A DNA stretch of 64,000 nucleotides from Nocardia inohanensis NBRC 100128 (GTDB taxonomy: Bacteria; Actinomycetota; Actinomycetes; Mycobacteriales; Mycobacteriaceae): assembly GCF_001612945.1 (NCBI RefSeq), contig NZ_BDBK01000017.1, positions 248,001 to 312,000 on the forward strand, given 5' to 3'. Positions 17,135 through 25,059 of the stretch are shown in pieces. The notes under the pieces are model-generated. The model was given only the letters and a program-made list of their open reading frames with translations, searched no databases and had not been told where the DNA came from. The position numbers and the translations under genes are program-made. The stretch's first letter is position 1; each line of letters begins with the position of its first letter.

Positions 17135-18604
17135 TCAGGCTGCGCCGATCCAGTCGGTGAGGGCGTCTGTCAGGCCGGTGGTATCGGAATCGTCGGTGGC
17201 CCAGGCGATGTAGCCGTCGGGGCGGATGAGAACTGCTGCGGGAGGGGTGATTTCGCCGAGTTCGGGGACCGTCCAGCGCGATGTGCCGGCGGTGACGATG
17301 TCGATTCGGTTTGTCCATGCGGTGACGTTCGGTACGTCGGTTCCGTTGAGTGCCAGCAGGATCGGGCGGGCGGTGCGCTGGAGGGCGGCTGTGCGGGTGG
17401 GGCCGGTGGCGGTGGTCAGGTCGGCGTCGGGGATGCGGCGGCCGGCGAGGGGGTGATCGCACTTGGTGTCGTAGCGGATGTCGAGGGCGGTGATCATCAG
17501 GCCGAGGCGTTTGCGGACCTGGTCCATGGCGATGAGGTCGCTCATGGTTTCGCGCAGGGCGTCGGTGTGGGCGCCGGGGCGCATGAGGGCGGTTTGGGCG
17601 CGGGTGTTCTTCAGGACGCGGGCCGCGATGGGGTGGCGTTCGGATTCGTAGGTGTCGAGAAGAGTGTCGGCGGCGTTGCCGTTCAGGACGGCGGCGAGCT
17701 TCCAGCCGAGGTTGACGGCGTCCTGGATGCCGAGGTTCTGGCCTTGGCCGCCGGCGGGGTAGTGGATGTGGGCGGCGTCGCCGGCGAGGAAGACGCGGCC
17801 GGAACGGTACCGGTCGGCTTGGCGAGCGGCGTCGCCGTAGTGGGTGACCCAGCGCGGGCTGTGCATGCCGAAGTCGGTGCCCGCGAGTTCGGTGAAGTGG
17901 GTACGGAATTCGTCGAAGGTGAGTTCGGTGCCGCGGGGGAGGACCAGGTCGTGGCGTTGTACGACCAGGCGGTACCAGCCGGGCTGGAATTGCACGACCG
18001 AGAAGTCGCCGGCGCCGCTGCGGTGCGCGAAGAAGGGCTGGGCGGGCGGGTCGGTGAGTTCGACATCGGCGATCATGCCCGTGGCGGTGGCGTCGGTGCC
18101 GTCGAAGGCGATACCGGCGAGTTTGCGGACCGAGCTGCGGCCGCCGTCGCAGCCGACCAGGTAGGCGGCGCGAATCCGGCGGGGTGCGGGGCCGCCGATC
18201 TCGACCTCGATGCCGAGGGCGTCCTGCTGGAAGCCGATGACCGGTGAGGACCACCGCACCTCGGTCCCCAATTCGCCCGCGCGCCCGTCGAGTTCGCGTT
18301 CGATGATCGATTGCAGGACGGCGAGCATATGCGGCTGCCGGGTCTCGAAGTCGCTGAAATCCAAGGCCAGACCGCCGAAGTGACCGGCCTGCATGATGCG
18401 GCCCTGCGGCACCAGCCGGTCGAGCAGTCCGCGCGCCTCGAGGATCTCCATGCTGCGGGCGTGAATGCCGCCGGCCCGCGATTCGCCGGTGCGCGCCGGG
18501 AGCCCGTCGACCAGTTCCACCCGCACCCCGGCGAGCCGCAGTTCGCAGGCGAGCATCAGCCCGGTCGGTCCGGCGCCGGCGATGACCACGTCCGTTGTCT
18601 CCAT
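17135..18604 (-). CDS. FAD-dependent aromatic monooxygenase (class A)
   Basis: This 489-aa group A flavoprotein monooxygenase hydroxylates aromatic substrates with NAD(P)H and O2. FAD motifs are clear: VVIAGAGPTGLMLACEL at the N-terminus, the DG motif CDGGRSSVRK around 160 and the GD motif VFLAGDAAHIHYPAGGQGQN around 278-297. A thioredoxin-like C-terminal domain follows. Length and layout resemble PheA/TfdB hydroxylases and the drug-inactivating group of rifampicin monooxygenases. It is divergent from a TetR-type repressor of the tetracycline-repressor sort, and its SD (AAGGAG) lies inside the shared operator. A role in inactivating an aromatic polyketide is plausible but unproven. Confidence 0.9.
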   Translation of the reverse strand: METTDVVIAGAGPTGLMLACELRLAGVRVELVDGLPARTGESRAGGIHARSMEILEARGLLDRLVPQGRIMQAGHFGGLALDFSDFETRQPHMLAVLQSIIERELDGRAGELGTEVRWSSPVIGFQQDALGIEVEIGGPAPRRIRAAYLVGCDGGRSSVRKLAGIAFDGTDATATGMIADVELTDPPAQPFFAHRSGAGDFSVVQFQPGWYRLVVQRHDLVLPRGTELTFDEFRTHFTELAGTDFGMHSPRWVTHYGDAARQADRYRSGRVFLAGDAAHIHYPAGGQGQNLGIQDAVNLGWKLAAVLNGNAADTLLDTYESERHPIAARVLKNTRAQTALMRPGAHTDALRETMSDLIAMDQVRKRLGLMITALDIRYDTKCDHPLAGRRIPDADLTTATGPTRTAALQRTARPILLALNGTDVPNVTAWTNRIDIVTAGTSRWTVPELGEITPPAAVLIRPDGYIAWATDDSDTTGLTDALTDWIGAA

Positions 18605-18611
18605 GACCCGT

Positions 18612-18667
18612 TCTCCTTAACAACGTTAAATCGCTTAACGATGTTAAGGAGACCAGAACGTTGTTAA
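18612..18667. promoter_or_regulatory. Triple TTAAC-N3-GTTAA operator array
   Basis: Three palindromes with 5-bp arms and a 3-bp spacer are seen. They are TTAACAACGTTAA at 18617-18629, TTAACGATGTTAA at 18635-18647 and a weaker AGAACGTTGTTAA at 18655-18667. Centres are 18 and 20 bp apart. The first two lie within a near-perfect 41-bp dyad (18612-18652). The array fills the gap between the divergent monooxygenase and TetR genes and covers the monooxygenase SD, so the TetR protein is the obvious ligand and would repress both genes. Confidence 0.85.
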
Positions 18668-18695
18668 GGTGTCAAGGGTGAGAAGGGAGGCGGCC

Positions 18696-19361
18696 GTGAA
18701 ACTGGACGCCAAGGTGATAGCGCAGACCGCGCTGGACCTGCTCGACGAGGCCGGACTGGACGGCCTCACCATGCGCAAGGTGGCGGGCGCGCTGAATGTG
18801 CAAGCGCCCGCCCTGTATTGGCATGTCAAGAACAAGCGTGAACTACTCGACGCGATGGCCGAGCACGTCTTCATCGCCGCGGTGGACGGTGTCGAAGCCC
18901 CGCGGCAGGGCGAACCGTGGCAGGACTGGCTGATCGCGATGGCGCAGCGCCTGCGCCGATCCATGCTGCGCTATCGCGACGGCGCGAAGGTCCTCGCGGG
19001 CACCTTCATCAGCGACGAAACCATGTGGCGCACCGTCGAATTGACCCTGCGCACGCTCGAGGACGCCGGCTTCGAACCCCCCGCGGCCGGTCGCGTGTTC
19101 CCGATCATCCTGCACTACACGACCGGCTTCGCCATCGAAGAGCAAGCCCGTACCGGCGTCGAATACAGCGAAACCCCCTATGACCCGGACAGTCTCGGCC
19201 GGCTCGTAGATGCCGGCCGCTACCCCCGCACCGCCGGTCTGGTCGCCGATATGGCGACCGCGGACACCGACGTGGAATTCGAGTACGGACTACGTGCCAT
19301 CCTCGCCGGCATCGAGGCCATAGAGCGGCCGGGAACTCAGCGGGTGGCGACCCAGACGTAA
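18696..19361 (+). CDS. TetR-family repressor, tetracycline-repressor type
   Basis: This 221-aa repressor has an N-terminal HTH very like that of TetR itself (LTMRKVAGALNVQAPALYWH followed by VKNKRELLDAMAEH), and a C-terminal TetR_C-type ligand domain. I chose the GTG at 18696, which has GGGAGG 6 nt upstream; two other in-frame GTGs lie up to 27 nt earlier. It is divergent from the flavin monooxygenase and faces an array of three operators, the usual arrangement for drug-responsive pairs. Its 3' end overlaps a convergent methyltransferase gene by 25 bp. Confidence 0.92.
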   Translation: MKLDAKVIAQTALDLLDEAGLDGLTMRKVAGALNVQAPALYWHVKNKRELLDAMAEHVFIAAVDGVEAPRQGEPWQDWLIAMAQRLRRSMLRYRDGAKVLAGTFISDETMWRTVELTLRTLEDAGFEPPAAGRVFPIILHYTTGFAIEEQARTGVEYSETPYDPDSLGRLVDAGRYPRTAGLVADMATADTDVEFEYGLRAILAGIEAIERPGTQRVATQT

Positions 19362-19954
19362 TTCGGGATCAACGGCCCGCCCGGCCGGGGTACCCGCGAC
19401 TGCTGGATATCACGGAATCCGGCTTCGGTGAACAGCCGGCGCATCTGGCGCGGACTGGGCCAATTGGCCTGCCCGAACGCCTGCCAATCCAGAATGCGCT
19501 GCGCCGGAGCCAGTCTCGGATTGATCATCGAGATCACGACGTGCCCGCCCGGCGTCAGCACCCGATGGAATTCGGCCAGCGCGGCCGGCTTGTCGTAGAA
19601 GTGGAACGACTCGGTGCAGGTGACGGCATCGACCGAGGCGTCGGGCAGCGGCAAGGCTTCGGAGCGCCCGTGCAGCCAGTTCACGGCACTCGAGCGGGCT
19701 TTCGCCTTGGCGAGCATGCCTTCGGACAGGTCGCAGCCGTGGATCTCGGTGGGGGACAGCTCTTCCAGCATGCGAATGGTGAGCAGGCCGGTGCCGCAGC
19801 CCACATCGAGGATGCGCTCGGGCCGCAGCTCTCGCAGCCGGGTCATGACGTGGTTCTGCTCGATCCGATACGTGAAGCGCTGGACGATGTCCAGGTCGTA
19901 CAGCGCGGCGACGCGGTCGAAGAGCGGGGCGACGATATTCGTGGAGCTGACCAT
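19337..19954 (-). CDS. Class I SAM-dependent methyltransferase
   Basis: This 205-aa Methyltransf_11-type enzyme has motif I ILDVGCGTGLLTI around residue 50, the acidic residue in HGCDLSEGML, and motif post-I DAVTCTESFHFYD. It most resembles UbiE-like small-molecule methyltransferases. The substrate cannot be told. Its closeness to a P450 and a terpene synthase (starting 195 bp beyond on the other strand) makes a tailoring role in terpenoid biosynthesis possible but not required. Confidence 0.85.
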   Translation of the reverse strand: MVSSTNIVAPLFDRVAALYDLDIVQRFTYRIEQNHVMTRLRELRPERILDVGCGTGLLTIRMLEELSPTEIHGCDLSEGMLAKAKARSSAVNWLHGRSEALPLPDASVDAVTCTESFHFYDKPAALAEFHRVLTPGGHVVISMINPRLAPAQRILDWQAFGQANWPSPRQMRRLFTEAGFRDIQQSRVPRPGGPLIPNYVWVATR

Positions 19955-20149
19955 GGCTCACCATAACTGTCTGGGACGGGATTCCGGAACTGTCATTTCA
20001 ATGAATTCCGCGTCGGCGAATCTTCACGTGGACTCTGACCGAAGTACCCGATCAAAGCGTATTCAGGCATCACGCATACCGGAGCATACTGGAAGACGCC
20101 ATGCGGCCCGATCAGTCGCCGCGCGCAGCAGCTCGTAGCGGGAGGCGCC

Positions 20150-21505
20150 ATGTCGGCGAGTGTCCGGTTGCCGATCGCCACCGTTCCCAAGCGGTTACCC
20201 GTTGTGGGGCATATGGTTTCGCTGCTGCGGGATCCGCTCCGGTTTCTGGGGTCGCTGCCCGAGCACGGTGATCTGGTGCGGGTCGGGCTGGGGCCGGTGA
20301 CCGCGGTGGCGGTCTGTGATCCGGAGTTGACGCTGGAGTTGCTGCGGCGGGATCGGATCTTCGACAAGGGTGGGCCGCTGCTCGATCGGGTGCGGGAGAT
20401 GCTGGGGGATGGGTTGGTCACCTGCCCGTATTCGGTGCATCGGCGGCATCGGCGGTTGCTCCAGCCGGCGTTCCACCCGGCTCGGAACGGGGAGTACGCG
20501 GCGGTGATGAGCCGGCGGATCGACGAGTTCACCGGGGCCTGGCGGGACGGGGAGGTGATCGACGTCAAGGCGGGGATGCATGCGCTCACTTCCGGGGTGA
20601 CCGCCGCTGCCTTGTTCAGTCACACTGTGCCGCAAGATGTTTCGCAACGGATGTTGCTCGATGTCGACCGTGTCGTGCGGGCGATGATGATGCGTACGGT
20701 ACTGCCGTCCGCGCTGCTGCGGGCGCCGACGCCCGGTAACCGTGCCTACCGGCGTGCGATCACGAATCTCCGGGCCGCGCTGGCCGAGATCATCGCGGCC
20801 CGGCGTGCCGCGGGCGTCGATCACGGCGATCTGCTCTCGGCGCTGATCGCCGCGCACGAGGGCGGGGCGGGGTTCAGTGATCTCGAGATCAGCGATCAGG
20901 TCATCACGTTCTTCGTCGCGGGCACCGAGACCACGGGCACCGCGCTGACCTGGGCGCTGGAGCTGCTCGACCGGAATCCCGCTGTCGCGGAACGGCTTTA
21001 CGACGAAGTCGAGATATTGGGCGGGCGGGCGGCACGGTACGAGGACCTGCCCCGGCTGTCGCTGACCAGCCGGATCATCACCGAGACCCTGCGTTTGCGG
21101 CCGCCGGTCTGGTTCGTCACCCGCACCGTCGGTGAGGACACCGAACTCGGCGGCCATGCGCTGGCGGCGGGAACCACGGTGCTGTACAGCGCTTTCACCA
21201 TCCATCACCGGGCGGACCTGTATCCGGAGCCCGAACGCTTCGACCCGGATCGATGGCAGCCGGGTGCCAAACCATCGGCGCGGGGGAGTTTCCTGGCCTT
21301 CGCCGACGGCGCGCGCAAATGCATCGGCGAGAACTTCGCCATGACCGAGATGACCCTCGCATTGGCCACCATCGTGGCGCGCTGGCAACTGCATCCCTTG
21401 TCCGGCAACGACACTCGCCCCGCCCGGTCCGCGACGCTGCAACCCCGGCGATTGCGGATGCGGGTCACCGCACGGGCAGCGGCGAATATCGACCGGACTT
21501 CATGA
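20150..21505 (+). CDS. Cytochrome P450 (terpene-tailoring type)
   Basis: This 451-aa P450 has all signatures: I-helix FFVAGTETTGTAL, the K-helix ExxR as ETLR, the PERF-like FDPDRW and the heme loop FADGARKCIGENFA with the axial Cys. The overall sequence pattern resembles actinobacterial P450s paired with terpene cyclases, such as CYP170A1 (albaflavenone) and PtlI. It converges on a terpene synthase gene with a 41-bp overlap, which supports a role in oxidising its product. Electron partners are not adjacent. Confidence 0.9.
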   Translation: MSASVRLPIATVPKRLPVVGHMVSLLRDPLRFLGSLPEHGDLVRVGLGPVTAVAVCDPELTLELLRRDRIFDKGGPLLDRVREMLGDGLVTCPYSVHRRHRRLLQPAFHPARNGEYAAVMSRRIDEFTGAWRDGEVIDVKAGMHALTSGVTAAALFSHTVPQDVSQRMLLDVDRVVRAMMMRTVLPSALLRAPTPGNRAYRRAITNLRAALAEIIAARRAAGVDHGDLLSALIAAHEGGAGFSDLEISDQVITFFVAGTETTGTALTWALELLDRNPAVAERLYDEVEILGGRAARYEDLPRLSLTSRIITETLRLRPPVWFVTRTVGEDTELGGHALAAGTTVLYSAFTIHHRADLYPEPERFDPDRWQPGAKPSARGSFLAFADGARKCIGENFAMTEMTLALATIVARWQLHPLSGNDTRPARSATLQPRRLRMRVTARAAANIDRTS

Positions 21506-22412
21506 TCCAGGCGATGTGACCGCTCACCCAATCGCACACTCCGCGACTGAATTCGGCGGCCGGGGTGCCGGGCGGTTCCGCGTATCGCGCCGACAGCTCC
21601 ACCAGCGCGTGCATTCGCGCGTTCCGGAACGCCAGCACGCGGTCGATGGCGGCGGCCGTATCGCGGGCCCCGTGCAGGACCGCCGCTGTCACGCCATTGA
21701 TGGGAAATTCCTCGTCCGGCCCGCTTTCCCGGGCGTAGGAGAGCAGGTCGTTGTCGAGGTCGGCGAGATCGGCTGCGGCTTTGACCAGTTCGGTCATGGG
21801 CCGCTCGCACATGACCGTGCCCGGAACCTCGCATCCCAGGCTGATATCGGTGAGCATCAGGCAGGCGACATTGGCCCCGCCGAGCCTGCGCATATGCACG
21901 TAGGATTCGAGCGGTGGCAGTGCCGCGGCCTGCCGTCTGCCGGCCTCCCACAACTTGGTGAGCAGATACTTCTCGGTGTCATCGATCCATCGCCTGCGCT
22001 GCACGGCCGAACCCGCGGCCGCGACCCGCCGATCCAGATCCCGCAGCGCCCGCGCCACGGGCAGCACCGGCGAACTCGCCGGCGCTTCCAGCACTTCGAT
22101 CAAATCGCCTATGACAGCACTGAATTCGACCGGATCACTCCCGATCCGATTCCCGTCGCAGTACAGATCGTCGAACGCGAACAGCCAGGTGATGAAATCG
22201 GTCGCCAGCTGTGCGCCCGCCCGCGTACCGCGCGGATAGGTGTAGGACCCCAGCTCGTGCGGTGCGCCCGCCCAGAACCCCGCCCGTCGATCCGCCGGCA
22301 TCACTTCGTGCCCGTCCAGCCAATCCCTGCTGCCGGCCGCGATGGCCGCCAGCCTCGGATGCACCGAAGTCGCTAGTGGACACCACAATTCCCGAGGGTC
22401 GGCAGCAGCCAT
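21465..22412 (-). CDS. Class I terpene synthase
   Basis: This 315-aa protein is a terpene cyclase, expected to ionise and cyclise a prenyl diphosphate with Mg2+. The Asp-rich motif is AFDDLYCD (Asp81, Asp82, Asp86), the NSE motif is NDLLSYARE (Asn221, Ser225, Glu229), and a C-terminal RY pair (SGRY) is present. The size is typical of bacterial sesquiterpene synthases. The ATG at 22412 follows GGAGA; an in-frame ATG 24 nt upstream is weaker. The motifs are intact, so it should be active; the product is unknown. Confidence 0.9.
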   Translation of the reverse strand: MAAADPRELWCPLATSVHPRLAAIAAGSRDWLDGHEVMPADRRAGFWAGAPHELGSYTYPRGTRAGAQLATDFITWLFAFDDLYCDGNRIGSDPVEFSAVIGDLIEVLEAPASSPVLPVARALRDLDRRVAAAGSAVQRRRWIDDTEKYLLTKLWEAGRRQAAALPPLESYVHMRRLGGANVACLMLTDISLGCEVPGTVMCERPMTELVKAAADLADLDNDLLSYARESGPDEEFPINGVTAAVLHGARDTAAAIDRVLAFRNARMHALVELSARYAEPPGTPAAEFSRGVCDWVSGHIAWIMKSGRYSPLPVR

Positions 22413-22624
22413 GACCGTCTCCGTACGCCATATCACTCACCCGGCGTGAAACCGCCGACCTCGTCAGTATGCGGCCGGATCCCGCCCGGAATCCCCGAAA
22501 GGCCCGGTGAAACCGTGCGACGGACCATGATTGGCGGAAAATGTCCCGCTGTAATACCTTACGGGGGTACCGTTCATGAGCCCGTGCCGGCTCTGAGCGG
22601 CTGTTGCAACCAGAGGAGATTCTC

Positions 22625-23491
22625 ATGCGTGTACTACTCATCGGCGCGGGCGGCTACGTGGGTTCCGCTGTCGCCGAACATCTCTCGTCCCTCGGCCACG
22701 AGATCGTCTCGCTCGAGCGGCCCGGCGCCATCGCTGCGAGCAAGTACGAAACCCGCACCGGAGACCTGACCGACCCCGCATCCCTGACCGCCGCCGTCAC
22801 CCCCGACATCGACGCCCTCGTCAACCTGGCCACCCCCAGCGGCGATCCGGCCGTCGACGCGGCCGCCGTCACCGCGCTCACCGCCCCGCTGCGCGGCACC
22901 GGCAAACCCTTCGTCTACACCAGCGGCGTCTGGGTGCTCGGCGCGACCACCGGCGCCGACGAAACCGCCCCCACCAACCCGATTCCCATCGTCGGATACC
23001 GCCCCGATATCGAACGCCAGGTCCTAGCCCTCGCCGACGCCGACATCCGCGCCGCCGTCATCCGCCCCGGCATCGTCCACGGCCGCGGCGGCGGCATCCC
23101 CGCCCTACTGGTCGACCTGGCCCGCAAACACGAAGCCCCCGTCGTCGTCGCCGACCCCGCGGTCGTCTGGCCCATGGTCCACATCGACGACCTCGCAGAC
23201 CTCTACGCCAAGGTCATCGAAGCGGCCCAGCCCGGCTCGATCTGGCACGCCATCACCCAGCCCGCCGTCCCGGTCGCCGACCTCGCCGCCGCCGCAGCCC
23301 AAGCCGCCGGCGTCTCCGGCAAAACCAAGATCTGGCCCCTCGACCAGGCCCGAACCGAACTCGGCCCCCACTTCGCCGACGCCCTGGCCCTCAGCCAAAC
23401 CGTCACCGGCCAGGCCGGAATCGACCACCTGAACTGGCAGCCCAAGGCCCCCGACGTCCTCGCCGACCTGACCACCGGCTCCTACCGCTGA
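22625..23491 (+). CDS. NAD(P)-binding epimerase/reductase-like protein
   Basis: This 288-aa protein has an extended SDR Rossmann fold, with the nucleotide-binding motif GAGGYVGSAVAEHL at residues 7-20. The active-site YxxxK of classical SDRs is not intact: the equivalent is VGYRPDIE, with Tyr but no Lys four residues later. It may be an NmrA-like or atypical family member with altered or lost catalysis. The ATG at 22625 follows AGAGGAG with good spacing. A strong terminator follows it. Confidence 0.8.
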   Translation: MRVLLIGAGGYVGSAVAEHLSSLGHEIVSLERPGAIAASKYETRTGDLTDPASLTAAVTPDIDALVNLATPSGDPAVDAAAVTALTAPLRGTGKPFVYTSGVWVLGATTGADETAPTNPIPIVGYRPDIERQVLALADADIRAAVIRPGIVHGRGGGIPALLVDLARKHEAPVVVADPAVVWPMVHIDDLADLYAKVIEAAQPGSIWHAITQPAVPVADLAAAAAQAAGVSGKTKIWPLDQARTELGPHFADALALSQTVTGQAGIDHLNWQPKAPDVLADLTTGSYR

Positions 23492-23503
23492 CAGCACGCA
23501 ATA

Positions 23504-23545
23504 CAAAAGGGCCCGGGCTGGAGAATCATCTCCGGCCCGGGCCTT
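23504..23545. terminator. Strong terminator, same type as next to tRNA-His copies
   Basis: A long GC-rich stem (GGGCCCGGGCTGGAGA with complement) closes the short loop ATCA, followed by CCTTC. It ends the preceding SDR-like gene. Its sequence and the GGGGTGGCTGACG just after it match the terminator plus tRNA-His end found at 34427-34497, so it may be a tRNA-derived remnant. Confidence 0.8.
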
Positions 23546-23559
23546 CGGGGTGGCTGACG
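23546..23559 (-). other. Short tRNA-His 3'-end remnant
   Basis: CGGGGTGGCTGACG equals the complement of the acceptor 3' strand of tRNA-His plus discriminator and part of CCA. It directly abuts a terminator of the same design as the two longer remnants at 32.9 and 34.5 kb. Only 14 nt remain, so by itself this is weak; the shared terminator makes it credible. Confidence 0.5.
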
Positions 23560-23612
23560 TGAAAACCGCCCCCGAACCTGAATCCTTTGCGCAGCAGCAG
23601 GTCGCAGAGTTT

Positions 23613-24314
23613 TCATGATGCGGTGACCACACCGAGTGTCGGACCCGCTCGGCGTGCCGGCACATGGGGTTGCGTCGGCAGGATTCCTTCGCGCAGTTTC
23701 GCTGCCAGCGTTACCAGTTGGCTTCGGTTCTCCACGCCCAGCTTGGCGTAGAGGGCGGTCAGGTTGTTGCGGACCGTCTTTTCGGCGAGGTCGATGGCCT
23801 GGGAAATCTGGTGGTTGGAGAGGCCGTCGCTGACCAGGTGGAAGAGCTTCAGTTCGCGGGGGGTCAGTTCGCCCAGGGCGTGCTCGAATTCTTTCTCACG
23901 GCGGACATGCCTGATCAGGACTTCGGTGACGCGGTGGTCGAATGCCAGTCGGCCGGCGGAGACCGTGTGGATCGCGCGGGTGATGATCTCGCCGGGAAGA
24001 TTGCTGGTGAGGTAGCCGGCGGCCCCGGATAGTGCTGCCTGAGTCATGATTTCGGCCTCCGCGGTGGAGGCGAATATGACGCACTTGATGTCGCGGGAGT
24101 CCGCGTGCAGTCGGCGGCAGAACTCTATGCCGGTGCTGTCGGGCAGATCCATATCGACGAGGACGACGTCGACCGGCTTCGAGTCCATCGCCGCCAAGGC
24201 GCTTGCCGCGTCGCGTGCCTCACCGACGATCTCCAGTGCGGAGTCGTTGTGCAGCACCGATTTCAGGCCGAATCTGACCAGGTCGTTGTTGTCGACGAGA
24301 AAAACCCGGACCAT
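23613..24314 (-). CDS. DosR/NarL-like response regulator with degenerate receiver
   Basis: This 233-aa protein has an N-terminal receiver domain and a C-terminal LuxR-type HTH (LTPRELKLFHLVSDGLSNHQ, then AEKTVRNNLTALYAKLGV). It aligns by eye with DosR/DevR. The phosphoacceptor Asp54 (VDMDLPD) is kept. The second acidic residue is Asn9 (VDNND instead of VDDH) and the conserved Lys at position 104 is Ser (GYLTSN). These changes suggest altered or phosphorylation-independent activation. No histidine kinase gene is adjacent. It ends next to a TetR gene on the same strand (2 bp gap), so both are probably cotranscribed. Confidence 0.88.
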   Translation of the reverse strand: MVRVFLVDNNDLVRFGLKSVLHNDSALEIVGEARDAASALAAMDSKPVDVVLVDMDLPDSTGIEFCRRLHADSRDIKCVIFASTAEAEIMTQAALSGAAGYLTSNLPGEIITRAIHTVSAGRLAFDHRVTEVLIRHVRREKEFEHALGELTPRELKLFHLVSDGLSNHQISQAIDLAEKTVRNNLTALYAKLGVENRSQLVTLAAKLREGILPTQPHVPARRAGPTLGVVTAS

Positions 24315-24316
24315 CG

Positions 24317-24967
24317 TTAGTCACCTCGGCTCTGTAGTGCGTTTTTCGGTAAGCCGAGTTCTTGCTCGGCGGTCGCCAGGACGAAATCGGCGACGAGCAG
24401 GAACTCTTCGTCGTCCTGAAGTACGGCCTGGATGGTTACGGCATGTGCGGTCGCGAGAATCCGGGAGGCCGACCCGTGCGGGTCGGGGGTCGAGAACTGC
24501 CCGGCCTCGACGCCTTCGTTGATGATTCCGGCAATGATGGTGTGGGCGTACGCCATCTGCCGGACCACCTCTTCGCGCATGTGCGGCTCGCTGTACGAGG
24601 CTTGCCAGCCGTCGACCCACAGCAGCGGGGCCGGGAAGTCCCTGCGATGGCGGCGGTAGTCGAGCAGGCGGCGGAGTTGGTCGAGTGGGGCCGCCGCGAT
24701 GCGGGCGTAAGCGGCCCATCCGTCGAGCGAACCGGTCGCGGCGTGCGCGAAACCCGCGACCGCCAGGTCGTCGATCGAGGCGAAGTAATGGCTGATGAGA
24801 CCGGTGGCGACGCCGAGTTCTTCGGCCACGCTGCGCAGGGTGAGGTTGTGGATGCCGTGGGCGGCGATCAACCGGCCGGCGGTCTCCACGATCTCGGTTC
24901 GCCGCTGCTCGGGCGGCAAGCGCCGACGGCGTCCGGCCGATCCCGGGGTCGAGGCTGCTTTAGGCAT
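24317..24967 (-). CDS. TetR-family regulator (BetI-like)
   Basis: This 216-aa regulator has an N-terminal HTH (LTLRSVAEELGVATGLISHY) with the FASIDDLAVAGF segment typical of the BetI/TetR_C_6 group. The SD AAGGAG sits within the first of two palindromes that fill the 92-bp gap to the divergent beta-helix gene. It should repress itself, the downstream response regulator and probably the divergent gene. The ligand is unknown. Confidence 0.88.
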   Translation of the reverse strand: MPKAASTPGSAGRRRRLPPEQRRTEIVETAGRLIAAHGIHNLTLRSVAEELGVATGLISHYFASIDDLAVAGFAHAATGSLDGWAAYARIAAAPLDQLRRLLDYRRHRRDFPAPLLWVDGWQASYSEPHMREEVVRQMAYAHTIIAGIINEGVEAGQFSTPDPHGSASRILATAHAVTIQAVLQDDEEFLLVADFVLATAEQELGLPKNALQSRGD

Positions 24968-24976
24968 CCGGCTCCT

Positions 24977-25033
24977 TATTGGCTAGGCAACCAATAGCGA
25001 GCACATTATCAGCTATTGGTTGTCGAACCAATA
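24977..25033. promoter_or_regulatory. Two TATTGG-N8-CCAATA operator-like palindromes
   Basis: Two 20-bp palindromes share the arms TATTGG/CCAATA: 24977-24996 and 25014-25033. The second is stronger, with 8-bp arms TATTGGTT/AACCAATA around GTCG. They lie 37 bp apart between the divergent TetR and beta-helix genes, the expected site for autoregulation by this TetR. Confidence 0.8.
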
Positions 25034-25059
25034 GGCGGTAGGAATCCGCTGGATATGAC

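Noticed and set aside
17019..18623. A 534-aa open frame on the minus strand, rich in Arg, His and Pro
   Set aside because: It is an alternative frame of the flavin monooxygenase gene; composition is that of a high-GC shadow and no domain is visible.
22625..23491. Idea that the SDR-like gene is a tailoring enzyme of the terpene cluster
   Set aside because: It is on the opposite strand from the terpene synthase with its own SD and terminator, and the catalytic YxxxK is incomplete; no evidence ties it to the cluster.
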